A stretch of 64,000 nucleotides of DNA. Source: Galerina marginata (Eukaryota; Basidiomycota; Agaricomycetes; Agaricales; Galerinaceae). The stretch spans positions 372,001 through 436,000 of the forward strand of contig JAECYW010000003.1 of NCBI GenBank assembly GCA_023014335.1. Direction: 5' to 3'. Numbering within the stretch: position 1 is the first letter of the stretch; every line of letters starts with the position of its first letter. Position numbers and translations under genes: made by a program. This document shows positions 25,901 through 38,219 of this stretch, in pieces. The notes below the pieces were generated by a model, which saw nothing but the letters and a program-made list of their open reading frames with translations, had not been told where the DNA came from and did not search any database.

Positions 25901-27930
25901 CAGATCTCGAGGTTGAAGGAGAAAATGCCTGGCACCGAATAGTCGGTCTTGACGAACGTCGAACGCGGAAGAGCTACATGTAAATTAGAGAAAAAGAATC
26001 GGAATAGAAAGAAAGCGAAAAAAAAGAAGAAAAAGGCATAGGTTACAACCGAAAAAAAATCGTAAAAACAAAAAACACAACGTCATCGGCGACGATTTTC
26101 AGAGATGGCATGTACGAAATAAGAGGAGGAATCTCCCCCAGGGGTAAATTCTGATTGCCGCGCGAGCTAAGAACCACCGCCTTCGAGGATCCTGTCTTCA
26201 ACGACCATATCGTCATATGGAGCAAAAGTGTCACAGAAAAAACGAGAAGGGCGTTTAAAAATCCCCGCGACGGTGGTCCGAGGCTGGACGCGGTGCGATA
26301 CTTGTGTAAGAGCGCGTAGGAAAGGGGAGAAAGAAGAGTGGATTAAAAGTGGGAAGTGACAGAAAAAAAGGGGGGAAAAAGGCACGGTTCACAAAAGTCG
26401 GACCATTCACCCAGGTGACTTGAAGAAAACCTAGAACGATGTGGATTTTCGTTCAATGCTTAATGGTGAGGAAACAACCATATGTACCAGAGGCGGTGGA
26501 TTATTGTGTGGTCGCGATCGAACTCCGAGGACGCCTGGACGAACTGTCGTTAGCCCGATGAAATGTGCGCTAAATGCAGAGACATACTCACCATTCGTTG
26601 ACAAGGCCGCCCGAAGTTTGTCTGTCTGTCTGGGAGATCAGGCAAGATGGGACTACGGAATAACTTTCATCAGTACAAGCCCTCTGTTTAGTTTCTCCCT
26701 GCAAGTTGAAAAGTTCTCTAGATCTTATGCATCCGCAAGACACTCTGGGTCCACAGTAATAGGAATGTGAAAGTAAGACCAGAACCAGTGAGACGTATGC
26801 TTACCTATGCCAGTATCGTACGTTCAGCCAAGATCTAGACGCGAGCGAGCCCATTCCAGCTCCGATGTTGAGGCATTGGTTCATAACGAGCACGGAGACT
26901 AGACAAAACGACGTCTTCATGTGAAGAGCCGAAAAACTAGCTAATCGTATCAATGGTGAGGCCTGTGGGGCTCCGTCGACGCTTCAAGCGGGGTGAAACC
27001 TCAACCAAATCAAAGGTGGTGTCCGCGGCACCTCGACCATTGGACATCCAACGCGTGAACGACGATGAGGGGAGGAAGGCCTGGGCTCTACAGCAGCGAG
27101 CGCCGAGGGATCGCATCAAAGGAGGCGAGTGAAGCTGTGATGGCAAAAGGGGTGGCAGAGGTTGGGTAGCAGCAGCGACAGCGAGAGCCAAGTCCACCGC
27201 GTCGGGAGGTAGGCATGGGAAGCGTCAACGGTGGTGGATCCGGTCGCGCGTGTTGGATCCAATCCCTCAGCAACGATGGAGGTAGGGAAGGGCAACGTCA
27301 GTGGCGGGTGGCTTGAAATCATCGTCAGCATTGATGCCGGTGTTGATAAGCCTTTGACGACAAACATTGACTAAGCACCCGGGTCGGCTCGGTCCGACAG
27401 GTTCCGTTGGGCAGGCCTCCCGTTCCAGTCAGCATGGCCAGAACTTTGATTTCATCCTCATAGCCTAGCTCAGGCATCAGAATAGATAAGATGCAAGCCA
27501 AAAACGCGTACCCAGTTTAAATTTCCATTATAGCTTTTGAGCCTCTGAATCTTCGGAATCGGGCGAGTTACATAATGGGGGACGACACCTCTAAATTCTC
27601 TGACACAGGGAGGATGGTCATTTATCCTGCAGAGATAGCATTCTCGTCATAGCAAGGAATGAGCGTAGATTAGAATAAGGTCTTTGAGCAAGCGGGAAGC
27701 ACGTGACAACATCACCCATCACAATGTCATCGGACATGTTGATGGGTCGCCTTTTGTCCTTCTCCCATCGCGTCGACTTCCAGCCAAATGCGCCGACAAC
27801 GGCGCTGTCACAACTGCGAGTGCATCTAGGCACTCTTGTCTTGTTTTTGATGCTAGTTTCACATATTCCCTACAAGCCCGTTGCACTAGGACTTCAAACA
27901 ACACCACAGTGCTCTGTTCGCAGTCAGAAC
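22926..27930. other. No confident gene
   Basis: No gene could be supported. Short open frames on the minus strand near 25,400-25,680 and 26,040-26,390 are pyrimidine-rich and flanked by intron-like GTGCGT words, resembling the unresolved islands at 15-21 kb. The stretch 26,940-27,370 (GGT/GAC-rich) carries overlapping open frames with no family resemblance. Confidence 0.4.
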
Positions 27931-27937
27931 GATTACA

Positions 27938-28331
27938 GGCGCTGGCCTGCTGGCCTGCTGGCCTATCAATGCTTTCATGCGAAGAACTCGAAGGACGGAA
28001 GGATTTGAATCTATACCGAGGCTAAATTGGCACCCAAATGTCCCCTGGAAGGATCTGAAGATACGTCAACATATCAACCCCTACTTGCTCATCTCTCTTC
28101 TTTCTAGATTCCGGCAACTGGAAACGGACTGCGACGTGCTACGTCACACGGATGCTACTCGTCGGGTTCGACTACCATATCTAGGTGAGTCTTACAGCCG
28201 CTACTCCCTATGTTCATGGCGGTTCGCCCACGTGGCGGACATCCTGCTCACAGCCCAGACAACGACGTTGGTGCACCATTCCAACCTGCCACTGGTTGTA
28301 AATGCGAATGCGAATGCAGATGCGAATGCTA
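27938..28331. repeat. Short tandem repeats
   Basis: A 9-bp unit CTGGCCTGC is repeated about three times at 27,940-27,965. A 6-bp unit GAATGC (one copy changed to CAGATGC) is repeated four times at about 28,303-28,330, just before the minisatellite begins. Confidence 0.75.
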
Positions 28332-29160
28332 CTCACTGCCGAGCTATTCCCACCGTGCTAGGCATGCTCAGTGGATGCCCCGCTCGCAGTCGGGATGAGC
28401 TGTATGCAATTGACGAATCGCTCCGTCGTGCTACATGCTGCTAATGCCAATCACTGCTGAGCTAATCCCACCATGTGGATGCCCCGCTCGCAGTCGGGAT
28501 GGGCTGTATGCGTATTGACGAACTGCTACGTCGCGATACACTCTGCTAATGCGAATCACTGCTGAGCTAATCCCACCGTGTTATGCCTGCTCCGTGGATG
28601 TCCCGCTCGCAGTCGGGATGGGCTGTATGCGCATTGACGAACTGCTACGTCGCGATACACGCTGCTAATGCGAATCACTGCTGAGCTAATCCCATCGTGT
28701 TATGCCTGCTCCGTGGACGCCCCGCTCGCAGTTAGGATGAGCTGTACGCGAATTGACGAATTGCTCCGTCGTGCTTCATGCTGCTAATGTCAATCACTGC
28801 TGAGCTAATCCCACTATGTGGATGCCCCGCTCGCAGTCGGGATGAGCTGTATATGCATTGAAAAACTCCTTTGTCGCGCTACATGCCGCCAACGCCAATC
28901 ACCGCCAAGCTAATCTCACCAGGCCATGCCTACTCCGTGGATACCCCGTTTCCAGTCGGGACGAGCTATATATTGGTGAACTGATACGTTACGCTACACT
29001 GCTGCTAACGCTATTCACCGTGGGCCAATCCCACCATGTCATACCTACTCTGCGGATGCCTCACTCGCAGCCGGATGATCTCTGATCCCACCATGCCACG
29101 CCCACTATGTGGATTTCCTACTTACAGTTGGATGAGCTTCACTGCTGGCTGAACATTGCT
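28329..29160. repeat. Minisatellite, 104/119-bp units, about eight copies
   Basis: A diverging tandem array. The landmark GCAGTCGGGATGAGCTGTAT recurs near 28,386, 28,490, 28,609, 28,728, 28,833, 28,951 and 29,067, with a truncated copy near 29,124. Spacings are about 104, 119, 119, 105, 118 and 116 bp. The long form carries an extra TATGCCTGCTCCG-type segment. The central copies are most alike and copies decay toward the right end. Each unit includes GCTGCTAATGCGAATCACTG and GAGCTAATCCCACC. Open frames reported across it are by-products of the repeat. Confidence 0.85.
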
Positions 29161-32100
29161 TAAGATACACCCGGCGTGCAGACAGGAAGATTATTCCTTT
29201 TGCCTCCTGCCGTTCATCCTCCTATATTTACACTCCAGATCACTACCGCTCATTAAATACACTGCTTGCATGCTAGATTTTTTTTTTTTTCCGGTATGCC
29301 CAGCGCGAACCTCTTAAACATCCGATCGCTTGCTACACCCATTCATTCTCACCCCGAAATCACTCATGTAAGTGCTCCCCACAGCAGTAACTAGTTACGA
29401 GACCCGTTAGGGGATCGTTCTTGTACCTAGAGTTCAGGTTTAGTTCACACGGTGACCTAGTTTGGAGCCCGTTATGGGAATAAAGTTTCGCGCATCACAT
29501 GAGTTCAATTGGTCGGATGTTTCTCAGATAATTTATTTGTCATAAAATCAAATGAAATTAACCGTAGAGCAATCTAACCTGCCTATGATTCCCAGAAACT
29601 ATTGGATCTCAAAAAAAAACGAAATCAAAAGAGATGAAAATCCAAGAAAACCAAACCACGCGGGGCTCCGACACGCAATTTTAGGCGGTAGGAAATGCGG
29701 ATTGGCCATGCGAGGATCCAAAAAGAATAAATCCTGAGTGAATGGCATGATTGGCATCCAAATAAATTAAGAGATCGAAAAGGAAGCACTGAAAACGCGA
29801 GATAGGATATTTGGGGAAGAGACAAGGAGATAACACGCCGGCGACAGAGTATAGAAAATTAAAACGGGCCCTAGTTTTGGAATAATGGTAAACTATTGCG
29901 GGGTGGCGAGTAACGTGAAAAGGGATGAGCATGGTAAGTTGCTGCCGAGAATAAGCTTTGCAGTAGTCGAACAAATAGTGGGCCCGAAGAGTCGAGATGA
30001 AGTCGCTGAAAATAAATGAATAACCAGCATTGACGTGCTTTATTGCAGCCCCGCTAGTGCCGAACACGAAACACAACAAATAAGCACCGTAAAGACTGGC
30101 TTTGACTCGGAGGTGTTATACAGGGTTCAGAGGGTCTCGAAAAATAATTAACGTGGGTGCGAGAGCCAAGGCATAAAATCGGAATTGAGAACAAAGCCGT
30201 TGACGACAAAGACATCTGTAAACGATGATCAACAGCGAACCGGGCATTGCAAACGACGGAGGCAACTGAATGCGAGATTGAAAGCCTAAGTAGTTGAGAT
30301 TTTAGAGGGAGAACTGGGTTTGCAATTCACCGAATGTAGACAACGGTGTAGGCCGGTTTAAATACTGTAGAAAACGTCTGAAATTGAAATCTGTAAAATA
30401 AATTACAGTGGGATTTCGAGGAGGGACTTCGGGTCATTGGGGAGACAAAGGATGGGGTTAAGGAGAAGTTGGAGCCGAAGTAAATTTATATAAGAAAAAA
30501 AATGAGAGCTGTCGATGAATAATGAAGTGTGGTGCATGACAGGGACAGTGGCTGTGTTGAAGTAAGCGGTAAGGCGTCTATTATGGCGTGAAATTGGCAA
30601 AATCCGGGCTTGGAGTGCACAGAGCGCTCATCAGCGTCCATCGAGGTGTAAAAAGTAAAATAAGCCAGAGGGCGACGGTGAGCGTCGGCTGCGAGATATA
30701 AGTGCACTTTCACAGCGCAGTCATTTTGGTGTCTAAAATAAAGTAATCCATCCAACAAATCTTCTTTGTCTTGCCGATTTCGCGTCCATTAGGCCTCCTC
30801 ATCTCTTTAAAAATCTGTAAAAAAAATTCTCGTCTTGCTAGAGCAATCGCTCCAAATGTTCGGCGACATCAATCCACCAAATTCCAGTCTGAAAACATGC
30901 GCTGGTCTTGATTCTTGACAGCGGCTTGTCTTCGGTGTGTGCTAATAATTGACAGCAACCTCTCGGAATCTTGATCTGCAATGTGCTGCAGCCGTGAAGG
31001 GAAAAATTGACCTGGGCTGACGCCAAATCATGAAGCTCTGACTCCAGCAATGCAAGAGGTCGGGTGAACAAGTTACGGGGACCTCATGCGTGAGGAAACA
31101 GGAAAAGACGTAACTACAAAATGGAAGGAACAATATTACACTGACAGATCCTCAGGATACCCAACACGGCGAGGAGTGTGGCAGCTACAGAAATTGATCA
31201 AAGCAGAAGCACGCTTAACAGAGGCGCTTTACGAAATGCCTCCGGTAAGCTGGTTGTGGGAGAGTGGCTGGCTGCCGTGTCTAGGCAATGGCACGGTAAG
31301 ATGGTTGCTGCGGGGTAGTTCTGAATACTAGCTAGACCACAATAGATAAACACTTCAATAATGAAATGAAAATCCCTACTATACGTCCCCAATGGTCTCA
31401 GTCAATATTCAAATCTAACACTCTTAATTGTCTAGCAGTAATCACCCAATCAAATATTTGACTAGTCGTCTCTGGGAGGGACAGTAATTTTACAATACCC
31501 TGATCAAAGCCGATGATTTCCGTCAAACTCGTGAACTGAAGGGACGCGTACACAAGGTAAGTGCAACGACCCGGAGAAAGGTTGTATATTGGTTTGAGAA
31601 ATAGAATGATATTTTTGATGTAGAGTCCCGTACTCTGTGTTATAGTGAAAATGTCGACTAACGACGTATGCTCAATAATCGGTGCGTTACCGAAACGCAA
31701 GTGCTCTTAGGTTACCGAAACCTATCAACTAAAATAAACTCTTCAATGTCCCGGATAGTCTACAATTACCGAAATTGTCCCTATCACAGTCCAGGTCTTT
31801 GACAACACCGTACTACCGAAGTACGGTTTAATGTGCTGCCAAATCGGAGGGCCACCGGAGCCTTATTCTAGTCAACAATATGACGGTGAACAAGATCTTC
31901 GTTTCAAGTCTTAGAACCGTTATCTAAAATACTCTCACTCTGATCACAAAGGTGAAATTCTTTCAAGTCAAATACTATTCAAAATTCCTCGAAGACAAGT
32001 CAACACGTCGAAGTCACTTAGGCAGCTCGTATGAACCGTCCAAATATAATTTCGTGGGTGGTAAATTGCTTGTTCTTGCGCTACAAACGTCTACTAACTT

Positions 32101-33010
32101 TATACTACACGATACTAATTTTACATGTGTTATTTCGGAGCACCGTCCTTTTACAAACCTCCGGTCCCATGCGAGTACTGGTATCTTACTAAGTCGTGAA
32201 CCGAATTTAACTGTGCAAAAGAGGAGTTATTGGTACGCGTCCCCGTTAGGTCTGAGCCCCGTAACTCCTTTATGCATAATACCGTCCTTTGATGGAACCG
32301 TACCGTGTGGAACAGTCCATATGCTCTCTGGTTAACTTGTTTCATCAATATCTCCGGGTGCCTACAACCGAAAGGAGAAATATCTCCGTGGATTTATTAA
32401 TTCCCGTCCCCGTTTGTAGAACTCCCCATTAATTTCTTATACCGTGTATCAATGTACGGTACGTTCAGCATGGCATTCCTGTCTGGTGTTCTAAGTCTCC
32501 CGCATGTTGACTTGTTCACGCGCTACACTCTTTGCTAAATATAGGTATGCCCCATCGGTGAAGTCGGAGGTACCGTACATAGCTCAAATTGGACTTATCT
32601 CCGTTCTTCGGTTCTTTCAAGGGTTCTGCGAATCTCTTCAGTAAGCACGGGAATATCCGCGACTCGTGTTCTGACTTCTCGGGCCCGCTTCCTGTCTTAT
32701 TCGGATCGTGCCGAGACGGCATGCGATAACAAAGGTAATCACTGCATCGTTTTGGTTCACATTGAGCGCTAAAGACCCGCGCTTATCTGTAGTGGGTGCT
32801 CGGGTTGGCTCGCGTTCGTATCACCGTCCATTAATGTATTCACCGTACGTTTTGTAGCACCGTAGTTATGAATACTATTATTTTATCACAGTGTTCCGTC
32901 GCGTACAATAGTTTTCTTTAGTCTATGCTCTGCGTGTACTGTCTGGGACATCCAATATACTTCATTTCTATCTAAGTTTGAGAGAGAAGAGCTCGTAAAA
33001 TCGAAAAATT
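29161..33010. other. No confident gene
   Basis: A T13 run lies near 29,279-29,291. On the minus strand, 30,838-31,071 is a 77-codon open frame with protein-like composition (ALLESELHDLASAQVNFSLH, WWIDVAEHLERLL), but I do not recognise it and found no clear exons around it. The AT-rich stretch 31,700-32,960 has many CCGTACC-like words and no gene. A single sequence TAGGCAATGGCACGG at about 31,286 matches the end of the hAT MITE at 48,064, but no partner end was found. Confidence 0.35.
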
Positions 33011-33180
33011 CAGGGCTGGACCAAGGGCCGTCCCTTCAACGGGTAAACCCGTGGGTACTCAAACACCAACCCGTACCCCAACCCCACAGGGTATATACCC
33101 TACAACCCGCGGGTAAGTCGAGTACGGGTATTGCGGGTTATACGCCGGTACAGGTAACCCGGTGGGGTATGCTGGCGTCA
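33010..33180. repeat. GGGTA/TACCC-rich subterminal region of the hAT element
   Basis: Dense alternating GGGTA and TACCC words lie just downstream of the hAT transposase stop (33,233). CAGGGCTGGACC at about 33,014 is a plausible hAT terminus. The same word composition fills the two hAT MITEs at 34,478 and 48,064, so this is probably the source-type end region. No target duplication was identified. Confidence 0.45.
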
Positions 33181-34469
33181 TGTAGTACACATACGTACAT
33201 TGCAAAGTCATAGAAATTAGATACACTAATGATTAAATGTCGCCGCGGCGGGTCCTACTAAGCACGTCCCCAAGCTTATCGAGCTCGATCTTAGCCTCTA
33301 CCTCGTCAAGAACAGTGACAGCCTCGACATCTGAATCCTTGACCAGTCCCGCAAGGCTCCACGAACCAAGGCAGAGAAGTGCGCGGGTGGACTCTGTGGA
33401 GAGTCGGCTTCGGGTGTGGGAGAGGATGAGGCGGCCACGGCTAAAAAGACGTTCAACGTCAGTTGAAGTGGCTGAAGGTTGAGTCAAAAATGAGTAATAG
33501 AGCAGAACAATGATATATTTCGGACATTACCTGGAATAGAAAGATAGTCGAGAGCCATACAATGAAGTTGAGGGAATGTTTGCCCTTTTCGTACCACCAA
33601 CGAAGTGGTAAATGGGTGGCCTCGGGTGGGGTGCTGAGGTAAAGCCGGAATTCGTCGAGCAGCGCTTTCGACTTTGGAGGCTTTTTGAGGCCGGGGAGGT
33701 TATCAAAGATGTTCTTGGATTCCTGTGGTTGACAACTGATGAGATCACAAAAAGCAATACAGAGTAACGAAGCACCTTTTCCTGTTCCATTTCAGAGCCG
33801 GGTCCATCTGCATCGGCCTCATCACCATCGCGATCGGACTCGTCTTCGCTCTCGGAATTGGCGGTGGACATGTACGAGTGTTCGAATTCGTCGTGAACAA
33901 GAGACTCGGCTGTGTCGATCCAGTCCGATGCCCAGCCTGCTTGCCGAAAGTACTCAAGCTTGTGTTGTGGGTGAAGAACTAGAAGTAAGGGTCAATTAAC
34001 ACGAAATTTTACAGGATTATCAGGCTTACCCATTGCGATACGATAAACATCGGCTTCATCTGTCAACGAATAGTATTTGTTGAGGGTCTTCTTTGCCAGG
34101 CGAAGGGCGTAACGAATAGCGGGATGAGCTTTGCTGTCGGCCTTGATCGCATTGGTGAAAGTCATGTCAATGTGGTCCATAGCCGGGATGACTGTTGCCA
34201 GGTTCGGAGTGCCGCACAAGAAAAATTCGGTACCATCTTTGAGGATCTAACGCGAAGGAACAAACTTGAGCTGAGCAAAGAGTCAAAGTGAAAACGGAAA
34301 GAGACGGAAAGCCATTTTGTTGAAGCCCTCGCGTGACTGTGCGACAAATGAGACCCAGGTAAACGAAAGTCTCACCTTCAACGTGTCTTTCAGTTCATCT
34401 GCAATCTTCCACTCATCGTCCGACAGTTCGTACTTGCGCAGGTCGTTCTTCAGATCCGAGGTAACGTGT

Positions 34470-35042
34470 TTTATTGCTAGGGATTGGCAGGGGTAACCCT
34501 GGGGTATTCCAGCGCTACCCGTACCCCTACCCCAGTAAACCCGTACCCACTGTCAAGGGTATGGGTTTTTTGCGGGTGCGGGTAAGGGTTTAGGTGGGTA
34601 CAGCGGGTCCAGAAACCCGCGCGGGTAGAGTTGACGGGTAGTCAGTAATTCACATACTGTACACCATAGATAGTAATTTTCTTGATTATATGTGTCTAAA
34701 ATTTTGTAAATCAAAAGAATATAGCTTGAAATCTACTCATTTATCATTTTCAAGCTAAGTTACACCACTTTCCAATTTATCTAGCTCTAACCTACCTTTG
34801 CAAACGAAGCTTTTCTTATCAGAGGCGTTTTCAAAAGTGCCTCCACTAAGAAAAGCTTCGTGTGAAACTCACCTTGGCGCCGATTAAGCGCCTAATTTGA
34901 CCTCAGCGCCTGACCCACCAACCCCTGTCACGGGTACGGGTTTTTGTAGGGTACAAAAACGCTTACCCGTACCCGCACCCTGACAAAACCCGCACCCCAA
35001 CCCGCGCGGGTCGCTGTACCCGTGACAATCCCTATTTATTGC
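34470..35042. mobile_element. hAT MITE 1, 557 bp, inside the hAT transposase gene
   Basis: The element spans 34,478-35,034. Its left end reads TAGGGATTGGCAGGGGTA. The right end, read inward, is TAGGGATTGTCACGGGTA. It is flanked by an exact 8-bp duplication TTTATTGC (34,470-34,477 and 35,035-35,042), the hAT hallmark. It has no coding capacity. GGGTA/TACCC words fill its outer parts, and a strong hairpin (CGAAGCTTTTCTTA... TAAGAAAAGCTTCG) lies at about 34,805-34,861. Confidence 0.93.
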
Positions 35043-35124
35043 CTCTCTGTACTTCACCGCAAAGCTGAGCATATCATAGGTTGAATTCCAACGAGTCGTG
35101 ACGTCTCGCGGCATAATTCGAATG

Positions 35125-36829
35125 GCCAGTTTCACCTAGTGCTGTCCGCCTTGTGCATAATTTGACTCTAATTAGAATCAATTCATTATGCACACTGGGC
35201 TCTCAGTTAGAGTTGGTTGGAATGCATATTTCTATTCTAACAAGAAGTCTGCTTTAAACGGAAGCCACTCGATTGATTTGATAATGCCCCCGTACCGCGT
35301 GCTCGATGCTATTATTAAAATGTGCCAGGTCCCGACTCCCGACGGCATATCCTAATTAGTCCGAGAGTCCGATCTAATCTATGAGACTGTAGCGGAGAAT
35401 TCTCCTGCACATTGGACCAGTTGAGGATGAGCAAATGATACTACTGGTTCTATCAACAAAAGATGAAGACCTGCTTTCATTGTTAAAACTTCGAGCTAAG
35501 AAGCGGCGCTGCGGGACAATTACTCAGGATACCCCGCACCCGAAATAGTTGCATATTTGGCCTGGAGGCTGGAAATCTGAAGCCTTGAGCGTGTCTCAAG
35601 GGAGCCAGCCAGTCTCAATGTCTCTTAGACTCATTTGAGCCTCACAGGTCTTGCCATCGGTTCATTGTGTTGATAGATTGACAGACAAGGCAATCTCCGA
35701 GCCAATCAGTGCCGGCGCTTATTCACGAACATTGGATGTAGATTGCTTACTCACTTGTACATGCAGGAACTTTCTCGTAAATAAGTTTCTGTTATGTAGT
35801 ACCTTCTAGATAACATGTACATAGGTATATAAACCGTCCATTCAAGGGCGGAAGAGTCTAATTATTCTTTTACCTACTGCGCCCGATGCAGCATGGAGTA
35901 TTTTAGCACGATCATTGACCAATCCGGAGAGATGTATTTTCTACCAAGTTCAGTCTGTATATACAACGCATTACCATAATATTAGACCCATGAACAACGT
36001 GCCTCATGCTCTGAAATGTTGGGAAAATTGGATACGGTTATTTTGTATACGATTTAACCATTACTCGAGTAGAATTCAAATGTTTACTTCATTTAATGCG
36101 ATGGGGAATGGTTTGAAGTTACTTAAAATTCAAGCTATGTCATGATTAGCCATATATTACCCTGAGAACTTGATAAGATGGAGCTCGGCGCGAAGCCACT
36201 TTTCAGTATACCCAAGGAATGATAACTCCTGACCGTAAGATTGTTTTCTTCTGTTCCTATTTGTGTACCTTCTACCATTCAGACTAAACTCCAAAACCCG
36301 TCTTATCGATACTAATATTACCCATGCAGTAAGAGAAAAGAGGCACGCGCCGCCCTGTGGGAGGGCGTTGTACTGTGCGCACCGCATCCAACGGCGATCG
36401 CGACGGTCGCATACAAGTCACATACTGACAGGCAGAGTGCGGACCGGGTAACCGAACCTATCGCTGGCGTCGTTTCGAACGATGATGCGGTGAGCTGATC
36501 ACCGTTCCTCACGACCTCTTGGGAATTTGATCGCCGTGAAGAGAATCGTGCACTAGTAGCTATACTCAATCTCCATCAGGGTAAAATCGGGGATTTTCTA
36601 AATCGCTTAGAAGCTTCCCGAGATCTTATCTGTCCTCTCTATTAGGCATTCTTGTAGGTTTATGCATAATTTATGAGGCGACACTCATCTGCATAAGCTG
36701 CACAGCCGCTACCTCTCGCATTGTGCATCGTCATGCATAACTCTAGCTCAGACTCTATTGTGCATAATCAATTTACTCTCATTAGAATCAATTTATGCAC
36801 AATTATAGGGTCATTGCCTGCCAGTTTCA
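35125..36829. mobile_element. 1.7-kb insertion with subterminal palindromes, in the hAT gene
   Basis: The element is about 35,135-36,819. GCCAGTTTCA flanks both sides (35,125-35,134 and 36,820-36,829). Removing it restores transposase codons EDLKLAIRIMPRD. Each end carries a near-palindrome of about 45 bp built on TTGTGCATAA and TTATGCACA (35,149-35,193 and 36,757-36,803). The terminal bases are only loosely inverted repeats. The repeat is 10 bp if taken at face value, or 8 bp plus two chance matches, which would suit hAT. The interior shows no recognisable transposase. Confidence 0.75.
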
Positions 36830-38219
36830 AATCCTCGAGGCAGGCCTTCCATGCTGGTAGGAGAAGTGTGGTGGAGTTCACGAGGGCGAACGCCAATTTA
36901 CGAAGCTGCGGACTTCGTTAGCATTGTGAGTACCCTCAAAACTTAGCATACCTTGACAAGAACACGGCTGACAGGACGAATGTTTGCTGCCAGGACCAGC
37001 CGTTCCTCCTCGGTCATTTCGTTCGAGACCTCGTCAAGCCATTCTTCGAGTTCTTCCGCGTCCTTATCGCCAAGGTTGTCGTCCTCACCGTCTTCACGTT
37101 CCGTCTCAGTTGCCATTGTAAGTTCTTCGTCATCAATTCCTTCAGCCAGCTTCAATAACTCTTCTTCTTCAGGGGATAACACCTGATCTGAGTCGTCGTC
37201 ATCTTCGCCGTCGCCGGTTTTACGAGTCCTATTTATAGGGCTCGTTCTTTTATCCTGAGGTCCTGTGGGCGGTAGTGCGGCTTTTGCAACGTTATACTAG
37301 CCGGCAAACCCCGTGAGCGCTTCTATTAATGATGCCATCAAGTTCCGTCCTCAGCACACTTTATTCACTATTCCCTTTTTTTTCTCTGCACAGAATGTTA
37401 TCCTTCATACATATTCATAATCCCCTCCTTCCTGCGAACACAACGATGTAAAAATATTCTTCAATTTATGCCGCAATACGATGGATGCGCATTTGCGTAT
37501 CCGGATGTGCTTATTCCTGTGATAAAAATAGATTTCACTACTTCGCTCTCCTTTTGCCCGTCATATCTTCTTCATTGTGTCTGCCCCCTCACTTTTTTTT
37601 TCTCAAAACAATCTCCTTATTATTTTGATCCTCATGATCTAATTTTTTCCTAACCATGTACATAATTTATTTGTTCTATGACGACTCGAGACCTGTTCAT
37701 GTTCTTTTACCGACAATGACTGGGTAGTCAAAGTTTCTGTCCGCGTCCCCTGGGGGTTATGTATGCACTGGTAAGTCCTCCTTGACCTTTTCGACCCCTT
37801 CCTCAACGTGGCCGCATAGCGGACGCTCGCCTGATTCCCGCTAATCTTCGAATCACGGCCTACAACCGAGCACCCACACCCACACCCTCGGCGGCTGCAG
37901 CTCCAGCTGTCAATCGTACAAACGAATGAAGGGGTGGTAGTAACGAAGATCAGCGACAACTACGAATATAGTAGAGACGCTTGGACAGCAGGTGATGCTG
38001 CGAGCAAGAGCAAGAGCAGGAAGGTGGCGGTTGACAGGGCGGGGTACTTACCTTATTTCACGGTGAGTCGCTTGCTCGACTTCTTGCTCAAGTTTAGCTA
38101 ACTTCGGTGCGGCAAAGGTGTACACGTGTATGGTGTAGCTTGTGGGATGTAGGTGTGGGCGATTGCGAGTCGGGCAGTCGAGAACATCAGCAAATCTTGG
38201 GTAGGCTACACGAGACTAT

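Larger units (their letters stand above)
33233..37330 (-). pseudogene. hAT transposase, C-terminal half, broken by two insertions
   Basis: The C-terminal part of a hAT-family transposase, a cut-and-paste enzyme with an RNase H-like core. Reading from the right: an acidic region (36,943-37,182, LSPEEEELLKLAEGIDDEEL, MTEEERLVLAANIRPV); then FALVNSTTLLLPAWKA near 36,845-36,905; then PRDVTTRWNSTYDML near 35,060-35,135; then LRKYELSDDEWKIADELK near 34,385-34,460; then NLATVIPAMDHID and LAKKTLNKYYSLTDE (33,992-34,219). It ends with the hAT dimerisation domain ATSTDVERLFSRGRLILS (33,233-33,480). Insertions at 34,478-35,034 and 35,135-36,819 interrupt it. Removing each with one copy of its target duplication brings flanking codons back into frame. 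A one-base shift near 33,595 also separates RWWYEKG from the expected MALDYLSIP frame. Confidence 0.85.

Noticed and set aside
28329..29160. CRISPR-like array
   Set aside because: Units of over 100 bp are similar along their whole length with no unique spacers. Eukaryotic minisatellite is the better explanation.
31280..31300. Another hAT MITE starting TAGGCAATGGCACGG
   Set aside because: Only one end is present; no inverted partner or duplication was found nearby.
33020..35030. GGGTA/TACCC repeats as interstitial telomere sequence
   Set aside because: They are confined to hAT element ends and MITEs with 8-bp duplications, occur in both orientations and lack a regular TTAGGG array.
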